From positions 41,001 to 105,000 of the forward strand of contig JAXCGZ010022648.1 of assembly GCA_037179515.1 (NCBI GenBank): DNA of 64,000 nucleotides. The letters run 5' to 3'. This document shows, one piece after another, positions 49,301 through 59,952 of this stretch. The notes under the pieces were generated by a model, which saw only the letters and a list, made by a program, of their open reading frames with translations, ran no database searches and was not told where the DNA came from. Numbering within the stretch: the stretch's first letter is position 1; each line of letters starts with the position of its first letter. A program made the position numbers and the translations under genes. This DNA is from Halocaridina rubra. Its lineage: Eukaryota; Arthropoda; Malacostraca; Decapoda; Atyidae.

Positions 49301-49393
49301 CTGAAAATATAATTCAAAAATGGAGCTGCCTCGTGTGTGCCAGTAGGCATGTTGCAGTGTCCTCTATTCTTATGTTCTTATGTTCTTATGTTC
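46356..49393 (+). mobile_element. LINE E copy E3, right part with 3' end
   Basis: Continues E3 from AIVCSERPDIICI through RT to the 3' UTR and three to four TTCTTATG octamers ending at 49393, where D1 resumes. Confidence 0.88.
46359..49220 (+). pseudogene. LINE E ORF2, copy E3, several lesions
   Basis: EN with ISESWI, RGGGVIMYI, GDFNFRHINWE and NSDHDSIRF to 47084, where an extra G in a G-run (near 47062) shifts the frame. RT continues at 47038-48306 (HKSPGPDGIYARIL, LDFSKAFDRVPH). TGG is changed to TAG at 48304, just before GSVTSGVPQGSVLGP. FADDTKIG is at 48412. One A is missing near 48743 (after NRTEK), shifting the frame again; the end reads MTEVGLV. Nested copy E4 splits the gene. Inactive. 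Confidence 0.85.
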
Positions 49394-49645
49394 ATTTCCT
49401 CCCTCCCATGATAACCCCGGTCAGTCATGCCCATCCTCTCTCGCACTCGCTTACTTTCAAAATTTGCACTCTCTTTCTTTCTGTATAACTCCCCTTTCCG
49501 TCACTCTGAAGGAGGGTGTGGTGTGAACTCGCGATCGGCCCGGGCAGTCGCATGACTGTGTCATTGGTCCTAGGTCCTCCCTATACTCCCCATCTACGGT
49601 ATGGTAGTGCGACACCCTAACCTCCCTATCACAGCACGTTTACTC
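49394..49645 (+). repeat. D1 unit, right part
   Basis: Matches 59545-59773 of D2: CGTATGACTGTGTCA-type block, GGTCCTAGGTCCTC and TATACTCCCCATCTAC. It continues a little past the point where LINE C cuts D2. Confidence 0.82.
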
Positions 49646-50032
49646 TACTCTTTCCCCCTCCTGCATAACATTTTAACGAACGAAAAAAACTCTTTATATC
49701 GAACAGCAATGATCTTAATAACATCACAAAATTTTTTTATTCTTCAAAGGGTATGACATACACATATTTTAATAGCAAAATTAGTACTTAACTTAGGCAA
49801 TAATAAAAATAACTGGAGTAACAAAAATCGAGTTTATTACTGCTTATAGCTATTAGTACAAAGTACCCATGTTAGTAATGGGTACAGAAATTTTACTTCT
49901 ATTAATTTACTAAAGCCATACACCCTTTTATAAATTCCATGGCTGAGCCAAAGCATAACTACAAAGTAAAATGGCTGAGTCCTCCAACCTCAGTTTCTTT
50001 TAATATTTGTCCCATTACTCACTGGATAAAAA
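49646..50032. other. Unique DNA, nothing recognised
   Basis: AT-rich. No ORF or repeat recognised. Confidence 0.5.
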
Positions 50033-50598
50033 TTATAAGTACCTGACCATTTTGGGGTGCTGCTTGAAGATAGTCACAGCCACAGGCACTAGAGGAGGGG
50101 GTTTTCCTTTCTTCTGGGCTTGCTGGTTTTCTCGCCGACGTCGTCCATATGTCTGTAAAATCGCCGATTCACCATCAGAGGCATCTTCAGCAACAAATAA
50201 CGCCTGGTAGGGGCGCTGTTTCTCAGAGCCACATTCACAGTGCGGCGCATGGTGAAATATATGAATCGCGATGAATTTTTCCCCCAGTTGACATTTCTCA
50301 GCCTTTGTGAACAAAGTTTCAGCAACTTTCCTTCGGAGTCAAAATGCATAGGACAGTTATTACTGCGGGGCACCTTGCCTATACGGGGACAGGGAAGAGG
50401 TGTGACTGGCTGTGCTTTCTCAATACTCTGAGAGTTGTCGGAGCCTGAGGTGTCGCTCTCGGCGTCCCTTGCTTTTAGACGTCTTGAAGTTTCTTCTAAC
50501 TCGAAGATTCGACGAATCTTTTCTACCTCGGACATTGCTTCCAGAGACGCGTTATTATCTGTTTCTTGCATTTTGCATGGCACGAGATGCATTGGCAT
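50033..50598 (-). pseudogene. Unknown coding-like ORF with one frameshift
   Basis: From ATG 50598 the frame gives about 95 residues: MSEVEKIRRIFELEETSRRL, an acidic SDTSGSDNSQ stretch, then CPRIGKVPRSNNCPMHFDSE. Near 50315 the coding signal passes to another frame (FTKAEKCQLGEKFIAIHIF, HHAPHCECGSEKQR, RRRRENQQAQKKGKPPP) which runs to MVRYL. A donor-like CAG|GTACTT sits at about 50045, so the last residues may be intronic. The N-terminus is charged and helical, and the middle has a His/Cys cluster (HHAPHCEC) that could bind zinc. No family recognised. It lies between D1 and R3, so it may belong to the R-X-D unit. Confidence 0.45.
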
Positions 50599-50671
50599 TA
50601 TTTTCTTCTTGTCTCTTCACGGAAATTTAGCCGTGGTATCGTACTGCGCTGCCGCCACTGACTTATTATTA

Positions 50672-51240
50672 TTTTCTATAATACGATAATACTGGAAGTC
50701 GTGGAGTTATATTTCACCTGAATGACATTAAAGTTGTATTCTTATTTTAGTTCTTAGTAGTAAATTAAAGTGGCATTATAACAGACATGCATCTTCTCAT
50801 TTATATTAATTTATTTATTTCTAAACTTATTCTACACCGCAAAGCTAACATCTACACCTCAAAGTTCCCCGTCCCCTTAGGGTAAATTTCTAAGAGATCT
50901 TATTTCTGCCCCGATCAAGTTCTAACTAACTCTCTCTTCTTTTACTAAGTCTTACTTTCTTGTATGACCAAGATGGCAGGACGTGGTGGCGTGGACAGCC
51001 TTGCCAATAGGCTTCCAGAGAAGGAGAAATCCCTCCCTTGTGGGTTGTTTTAAGGCAGGGCTATCAAGTAGGCCTATTAGGTACTTTCTCAGATGCACGT
51101 ATGTACGTACATGTAGATGTTTGTCGTGGGAATGTCTTGAATGGGGTGACCACTTTGATCTCTATCGGCACTTGGCGCCTATATGTGAGAAGCCTAAGGG
51201 CATAACAATATATCTAGTTGTCACGGGTTGGTAAACACCA
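50672..51240 (+). repeat. R repeat, copy R3
   Basis: Close match to R1 over its full length. It then extends to the right (GGTAAACACCATCCTGCCC, CACCACGTGGGC) in a part shared with R2 but not R1. CCAAT box at about 51005. R1 and R3 are direct repeats at the two ends of the first X-D locus. Confidence 0.82.
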
Positions 51241-51343
51241 TCCTGCCCAGAAAATACATGGTGAACATTAGTTACACTTGACTTTCCTACACCACGTGGG
51301 CAATTTCTATTTCATTTTATGGCTTAGACTTTTCTTATGACAC

Positions 51344-51462
<119 letters not shown>

Positions 51463-51605
51463 TAATAACTGTTTTTGTAAAGCTGTCATTAATAGTATTT
51501 GCAATTTCTTCCACTTGGGCTGGTGACTACTTTTAATTTTAGTATAAAAATTTATGTACTTTCTTTTAGACATACAAAACATACAAATGATAATCATTCC
51601 CTGTG

Positions 51606-53035
51606 TAATTACCTAATTGTAATTACCTCATTTAGCTTATGGGAAAGAACCCCATGCTCGTAGCTCCCCGTTTCCTGGTCGGTTCCATTTTTGTACTTAG
51701 TTATACTTGTCGTACTCGTCCATAAAACTATGGAGTGAGTTAGCCTTATCTACCTCCTTGCTATAGCTAGTTCCAGTCATCTACTAATCTACTCTTACAC
51801 TAAAAAGTACTTCCTTACATCCTGCAAAGAAGTTTTCTTACGAAGGTTCAAATTATGACCTCTAGTACTAGTGCCAGCCATATCAAAATATCGATCCCTA
51901 TCCATTCTGTCATAACTATGAAGGAATATAAAAATCTTCACCATATCCCCCCGTCATTTTTCTAGCTTCAATTGATGGAAAGTCTAATTCCCTCAGTCTC
52001 TCCTTATAATAAGATTGCGCATTTCTGGTACCAGTTTCGTGACATGTCTCTGAACTTTTTCCAGCTTAACTATGTGCTTTTTAAAGTGTGGATACCAAAA
52101 GGTGGGTGCATATTCAAGTTTTGGACTCACATAGGGTACATGAATATTTATGAACATTTCCTTGTCCATGTGCTTGAAGGTTACCCTTACATTTTCTAAG
52201 AAAGCATATGCCGTCCTTACTATGCCATTTATATGCGTTTATAGAGACAAATCTGAAAGTATGTTTACTCCTAGATCTCTCTCTGTCTCTTGAAGTTCTG
52301 CTCCTGCTGTTGAGTATTCAAGCTTGGGCCTACTTGCACTTGTACCCTTTCTCATTACCTTACATTTAGAAGTAATGAATTTCATTAGCCACTTTTCTGA
52401 CCACTCATGCAGACTATTTACGTCTTCCTGAAGTACTCTTCCATTGTTCTCGTTTCTTACTTACTTCACAATCTTTGCATCTTCTTCAAACATATTCATG
52501 AAAGAAACTACAGACTCTGGTAGATCATTTTCATATACAAGGTACATAAGTGACCCTAAAACTAAGCCCTATGGAACTCCACTACTAATCCTTTTCCATT
52601 CAATCATTGAGTGTCTTACTCTAACCCTCTGTTCCCTTCCTTCTAAGTAAGTTTTTATCCATGCATTCCAAGACATTCCCACCTATTTTCACCATTGCCT
52701 GCAGTTTCCTAATAAGTCTTCCATGTGCGACCGTATTAAATGCCTTCTGGAAGTCTAGGAATATACAGCCTGGCCAACATTCTCTTTCCTGTAAGATTCG
52801 GTTTATCTCATCATAAAACTCTAATAAATTTGTTACTGTTGATCTATCTTCTCTGAAGCCATGTTGTCTCACTGACAAGAAGTTAAAGGATTCCAGTTGA
52901 AGAGAGATGTGTTTTCTTAGTAGTATTTCCATAGCTTTGCAAACTATGCTGGTCAAGGAAACAGATAGAGCTGTATCCCTCCTTCCCTTTTTGAAGATAG
53001 GTACCACGTTCGCTTGTTTCCAGCATCTTTAAATC
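51606..53035 (-). mobile_element. LINE A copy A6, 5'-truncated
   Basis: Antisense copy with the family 3' end (two repeats of the ATTAGGTAATTACA type at 51608-51635 on the sense strand), reaching back to CWKQANVVPIFKKG at 53030. Minus frame 53007-52621: MVPIFKKGRRDTALSVSLTS, RQHGFREDRSTVTNLLEFYD, IFLDFQKAFNTVAHGRL (motif A, with Asn for the second Asp) and KIGGNVLE. The FADD region at about 52490 is mutated (FEEDAKI). Inactive. Confidence 0.83.
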
Positions 53036-53413
53036 TGCATGTGTTTGAAGAATATGTCTCCGTAAAATACTTTGTGACTATTACTTCATTTTTTTTTTTT
53101 TTGCATTATATAGCTCTGGTGCATTTTTATGAATCTGGTTAGAAGAAGAGTACGACATAATGTTTTACATTTTATTCTGTTCAGTAACTGGGCTCTGAAT
53201 TATCTTCTTTATTAATAACAAATAATTTAATAACTAGAAATAAAACTATGGCACCAGGACCAGAGGAAGTGAAGTATATATAGAATATTAAAGATGTTAT
53301 AGAATAGTGACTGGTATGGTTTAGATGTAATTATGCAAAGTGCTAGAAATAAATTTTTGCAGCATTGATGCACGAATGCGTTTCGTTCCGATTTCTATAA
53401 TAGTAAGAAAAAA

Positions 53414-53416
<3 letters not shown>
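53036..53416. other. Unique DNA, nothing recognised
   Basis: AT-rich, with one T run. No gene. Confidence 0.5.

Positions 53417-53491
<75 letters not shown>
53417..53491. repeat. (TA)n microsatellite
   Basis: About 37 TA units. Confidence 0.98.
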
Positions 53492-53495
<4 letters not shown>

Positions 53496-53527
53496 ATGCT
53501 TTCCTCTGTATTTTTGTTAAGTAGCTC

Positions 53528-53695
<168 letters not shown>

Positions 53696-53907
53696 TACAA
53701 CCCTGAGATCGTTTTAATGCTCTGATCAAAGAAAATTAGTATCTATTTTTCAAGTAAATTTAGCTGCACAGAATCAAATTCTTGCATCATAGTCAACATG
53801 ATCCAGTTATGTGTCATTATTTAGTAAACATATTATTGCAAAAATGACAATTGATTTACTTATTTATTTATTTATTTATTTATTTGCTTATTTATTTCTC
53901 CATTTAT

Positions 53908-54061
<154 letters not shown>

Positions 54062-54099
54062 GTATAGTATTATTCTAAGACTATACTTATTCTATAGCC

Positions 54100-55060
54100 T
54101 GCGAGGTGATAACTGATATACACAGGCTGATTAACATTAGTTTATTTAGTTTTACATTTATCCTACACCTCAAAGCTCCTCGCCCCCTTAAGGTAAAATC
54201 TAAGATCTTATTCGTGCCCCTGCAAACTTCTAACAGAGACTCTCCTCTCTAACTGCTTTTTACTTTCTTGTACGGCCAAGATGGCATGACGTGGTAGGCT
54301 TGGATATCTTCAACCAATAGGCTTCTAGAGAAATGGGGGTGCCCGCCCACTTCATGTAGTGTTAGGGGCGTGGCTATAAAAAGGCCAATCGGATACAAGG
54401 AGGCCCTATATGTGTACTTTCACAAGTGCATGTAAATACATACATGTAGATATTGGTTTTCGGCTCTTAAGAACATAAGAACATAAGAATAGAGGACACT
54501 GCAACATGCCTACTGGCACACACGAGGCAGCTCCATTTTTGAATTGTATTTTCAGCATGTCTAACCTATTCTATTCTACTCTTCTTATTTATTCTGTTTT
54601 TCTTTTTATGATTTTTCTAATAAGCACTAACCTATTCATACCCACCCTACCTCTGTCATATGTCTATCTAATCTACATTTGAAGGTGTCTAAGGTATTGG
54701 CATTTCCTATCCTACTAGGAAGCTTGTTCCATGCATCAGCTACTCTTGTGTGAACGATTTGAACTGTGTGGCAATTTTGACCTCTATCAGCAACTGGTGC
54801 CGATGTTAGAGGCCTATGGGTCAAACCATAAATCTCTTGTCATTTCTCTGTAAACACACATCCTGCCCGGGAAACCAACATTGGAAAATATTAGTTACAC
54901 CACTTGAACACTCCTGACACCACGTGGGCTATGTCCTCTAACACTTCTAAATTAAAATTTCTTCATAACACCCCCACTACCACTCTGAAATGTCCCATTT
55001 CAGACAAAGTATTATACATTTTAGAGAGTGTTATATCTGTTAACTATAATGATTTTAGCA
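54100..55060 (+). repeat. R repeat, copy R2, with TATA box
   Basis: More diverged R: CACCTCAAAGCTCC, GGCCAAGATGGCATGACG, ACCAATAGGCTTCTAG (CCAAT), then GCGTGGCTATAAAAAGGCC, a clear TATA box at 54375 where R1 and R3 have TATCAAG. LINE E fragment E5 (54471-54747) interrupts it. The right part (CACATCCTGCCCGG, CACCACGTGGGC) matches R3. Confidence 0.75.
54471..54747 (-). mobile_element. LINE E copy E5, 3' fragment
   Basis: About 275 bp, antisense: 3' octamers, 3' UTR and the last codons of ORF2 (RVADAWNKLPSRI to MTEVGWV). Severe 5' truncation. It is inserted in R2, where the R1/R3 alignment breaks and resumes. Confidence 0.87.
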
Positions 55061-57134
55061 AAAAAAAAAAAACATGGCAGAATTATCTAATCTGATGACT
55101 TAAGACATACCATTTCATATAATTATCTAAACAATTACTTCTCAAAATTAGTTTCCTGAAAGAAATTCCATTGTCAGGGGACTTAATATATATAGAACAT
55201 GTGATTTCTGAAAAAGTCAAACAAAAGAAAAATATGTTCCTTACAATAAGCCTTCTAATTAGAGAAAAACTTAAAATTAAATATTCACAATTACAATAAA
55301 TAGCTACTAATCAGTGACAAAATAATTTAAGGAGAAACTAATTAAAAATGGTTATAATACCCAATTAATATAAAATACAGTTGGATAGGATATCTACAAA
55401 GATTCAGCAATAAAAACGATTATCATAGTACTAAAAAATAAAAATATTCACAATAACAATATAAAGCTACTAATCAGTGACAAAATGATTTAAGGAGAGA
55501 CTAATTAAAAATGTTCATAATACCTAATCAATATGAAATACAGTTGGATATGATCTCTACAAAGATTCAGAAATAAAAAACGATTATCATAGTACTAAAT
55601 TAAAGTACAAGCACGGTTGCTGAATGACAACTATTCATTAATGGCACTTACTATATTAATCTTAGGGTACATTGTTTCTCTTATATCTATATATTACTTC
55701 TAGGGGATGCATTGGGGCTTTCTTAACTTAAATCTTAAAAGCTAAAGACACAACAATAATTTTTTTTCTTTGTTCCTGTGTGATGTCCATCGAAAATTTT
55801 CCAGACAGTTTCGAATTTATTTTCTTATGTTCCTGTATTGGGTACCTGAAAAGAAGTTATTACCCTTTGGGACATGTCTTTCTCTCTTTCATAGAACTTT
55901 TATATATAGGGATTTTTCATCTCCCTTTTTCATTCCCCCAATCCCTTTTGTCCATTATTACTAGGTCTTGGGCTTATTCCCACACCTGATTCCGTCATCC
56001 CCTCACCTCTCCGCTGCAGGATAGGTCCGGGTTGTAACCATGAGCCGCAAAGTCTTTTTCTTGAGACCGGCCTGACAACAGAAGGGCGCCAGTATATCTG
56101 CCATGAACCTCTCCCGCCTGCGTTTTACACATCTCGAGGTGGTCCTTGGACCATTTTGCCTATCCCCCAAAGGTGGATCTCCCTCCAGCTGAAAATCTGC
56201 AATATTGAACATAGCCTGTACTAGCTTGCTGGCTAGTACAGTGGTAACGCGCTGGCTTCGCATTCACGATGTCGAAAGATCGATTCCCGTCCAAGACCGA
56301 AAGTTTAAGCTGTTTACTGGCAGGAACTGCTGTGGTTGGGCACCACTGTGGGGGGTTGGGGCTTGCCCCGGCTGACGAATACCCATTGTATTGTAATGGA
56401 AATAAAGGTTTATATATATAGATTTTAGGGCAGGAAACTAGGGCCTAATGTCGCTATTACAAAAGCAAGAAAGAATAGATATCACCTCTGCGTACAAACA
56501 ATGGCAATATGCAAACACTCATATGGTATATTTCGCCTCCCCTGCATCTGCAGGCGCTTGCAATCTCTCCAATGGGTAAAAGGGACTGGTTTTTGAAAAA
56601 AAAAAAAAAAATTGCAGGTTGGGGCTGCCTGGAAATAGGGTGGTAATTTAAGTATATGTCTACACCATTAAATTATTATTCCAACATACTTAGGACGTAG
56701 CTGAGTAACTGATACATAACATTAGTATACTATAGATATCAAAATGAAAAGTCATGAAATGCCGAGAACAGCCACTAAAGAAATACTCTTATTTACAGTG
56801 GCTATAGTAACATAAAAGCATGAATTCAAAATAAAAATACAAATCATTTGCTTACTACTGATAACATTATAAAAATAATAATTAGCAGAAGGGCCATGGA
56901 GTGAGAGCAACAACAACAGCCAACGTAATAATAATAACAGTAATAATAATCATGATCATAATAATGATAATAAAAATAAAAATAAAAATACTAAATCAGG
57001 AATAACAGTAAATATACAAATGATACTGGAATTTTGAGGCAAGAACCGAGTTCTATACTTATATTTCATAATAATGCTCATTTTAAGACAATTTCTTTTG
57101 GTCAATTTATTTTACTATTCGAATTCCTGCAGTC

Positions 57135-57138
<4 letters not shown>
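55061..57138 (+). repeat. X2 unit
   Basis: Same order as X1: GAATTATCTAATCTGATGAC, two tandem units of about 163 bp (starting 55281 and 55444), GGTGGATCTCCCTCCAGCTG (56170) and TCCCCTGCATCTGCAGG (56537), ending at GAATTCCTGCAGTCAT. Compared with X1 it lacks LINE F and E1, carries about 500 bp extra at 55610-56125, and has a tRNA-like SINE at 56214. The extra part has a minus open frame (56263-56003) that is mostly read-through and is not supported as a gene. Confidence 0.82.
56214..56424 (+). mobile_element. tRNA-derived SINE in X2
   Basis: About 210 bp absent from X1. The head has GGCTAGTACAGTGGTAACGC (A box) and GATCGATTCCCGTCC (B box). GCTTCGCAT in the anticodon-arm position is like tRNA-Ala(CGC). 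The body includes GGGGCTTGCCCCGGCTGACG and the 3' end AATGGAAATAAAGG. The empty site in X1 is GGAGTAGTTTTTAGGG. Confidence 0.72.

Positions 57139-57222
<84 letters not shown>
57139..57222. repeat. (TA)n microsatellite
   Basis: About 42 TA units between X2 and the tRNA-like array. Confidence 0.98.
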
Positions 57223-57223
<1 letters not shown>

Positions 57224-57267
57224 CCAAATAAACACATTACATATGTAAAAACATGAATAATTTTTTA

Positions 57268-57334
57268 CCCCGACCGGGACTCGAACCTAGGATTTATAAT
57301 TACTAAGTCAAGGCGCTACCAACTACACACCACA
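57268..57334 (-). other. tRNA-like sequence, inverted unit
   Basis: Minus strand: TAGTTGGTAGCGCC (A box) and CTAGGTTCGAGTCCCGGTC (B box). The 5' acceptor strand does not pair with the 3' side, so it is not a working tRNA. Confidence 0.6.
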
Positions 57335-57590
57335 GAATGCTAAAAGGAACCCAACCTTATAGCTTATATCTGCTATACTTAGGAATGAACGCATTCTATC
57401 TGTATGCCACTATGTTCATACTACAGATTCCCCAACCTCACTCGTGGCTTCATTTTAGCATTTAATTCAATTCCCAATCTCATTCGGCCCATGAAATAAC
57501 CAAATAAAACATTATATATGTGTTATTTGAATGCATTCATTCCTAAGTATAGCAGATATAAGCTATAAGGTTGGATTCCTTTTAACCTTC

Positions 57591-57654
57591 TGTGGTGTAG
57601 TGGTAGCGCCTTGACTTAGTAATCATAAGTCCTAGGTTCGACTCCCGGTCGGGG
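57591..57654 (+). other. tRNA-like sequence, direct unit 1
   Basis: GTGTAGTGGTAGCGCC (A box), a 5-bp anticodon-like stem ACTTA/TAAGT with 7-base loop GTAATCA (AAT in the anticodon place), and GGTTCGACTCCCGG (B box). No acceptor stem. Confidence 0.6.
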
Positions 57655-57863
57655 TAAAAAAATGATTCATGTTTTCACATATATAATGTGTTATTTGGTT
57701 ATTTCATGGCCCGAATGAGATTGGGAATTGAATTAAATGCTAAAATGAAGCCAGGAGTGAGGTTGGGGAATCTGTAATATGAACATAGTGGCATTCAGTT
57801 AGAATGCGTTCATTCCTAAGTATAGCAGATATAAGCTATAAGGTTGGATTCCTTTTAACCTTC

Positions 57864-57927
57864 TGTGGTGTAGTGGTAGCGCCTTGACTTAGTAATCATA
57901 AGTCATAGGTTCGAGTCCCGGTCGGGG
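57864..57927 (+). other. tRNA-like sequence, direct unit 2
   Basis: As unit 1, with B box GGTTCGAGTCCCGG and ATAGG in place of CTAGG before it. Confidence 0.6.
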
Positions 57928-58138
57928 CAAAAAAAAATGATTCATGTTTTCACATATATAATGTGTTATTTGGTTATTTCATGGCCCTAATGAGATTGGG
58001 AATTGAATTAAATGCTAAAATGAAGCCAGGAGTGAGGTTGGGGAATCTGTAATATGAACATAGTGGAATTCAGTTAGAATGCGTTCATTCCTAAGTATAG
58101 CAGATATAAGCTATAAGGTTGGATTCCTTTTAACCTTC

Positions 58139-58202
58139 TGTGGTGTAGTGGTAGCGCCTTGACTTAGTAATCATAAGTCCTAGGTTCGAGTCCCGGTTGG
58201 GG
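58139..58202 (+). other. tRNA-like sequence, direct unit 3
   Basis: As unit 1, with B box GGTTCGAGTCCCGG and GGTTGGGG at the 3' end. Confidence 0.6.
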
Positions 58203-58411
58203 TAAAAAAATGATTCATGTTTTCACATATATAATGTGTTATTTGGTTATTTCATGGCCCGAAAGAGATTGGGAAATGAATTAAATGCTAAAATGAAGCC
58301 AGGAGTGAGGTTGGGGAATCTGTAATATGAACATAGTGGCATTCAGTTAGAATGCGTTCATTCCTAAGTATAGCAGATATAAGCTATAAGGTTGGATTCC
58401 TTTTAACTTTT

Positions 58412-58475
58412 TGTGGTGTACTGGTAGCGCCTTGACTTAGTGATCATAAGTCCTAAGTTCGAGTCCCGGTCGGGG
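58412..58475 (+). other. tRNA-like sequence, direct unit 4
   Basis: As unit 1, with changes in the A box (GTACTGGTAGCGCC), the anticodon-like loop and the B box (AGTTCGAGTCCCGG). The most diverged direct unit, next to the (TA)n array. Confidence 0.55.
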
Positions 58476-58485
58476 TAAAAAATGA

Positions 58486-59773
<1,288 letters not shown>

Positions 59774-59952
59774 ACAAACAAACAAACAAACAAACATTTA
59801 TTCCATTTTGTACAATGGTTATTGAACATTAATAGTAACTTATAAGTAGACATGTAATTAAACTAATAAATAAGAGGGTTATGCATATAGTTAAATTAAA
59901 TGTAGCTTTCATAGAAAATAATAATGCTGTAATAAAAATGTTAACAATAATG

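Noticed and set aside
56003..56263. 86-codon minus frame in X2 as a gene
   Set aside because: It begins inside the SINE and crosses the X tract in the wrong frame compared with X1.
57591..58475. Functional tRNA-Ile(AAT) gene cluster
   Set aside because: The anticodon-like stem and B box are good, but there is no acceptor-stem pairing and position 37 is a pyrimidine. Better explained as SINE-derived.
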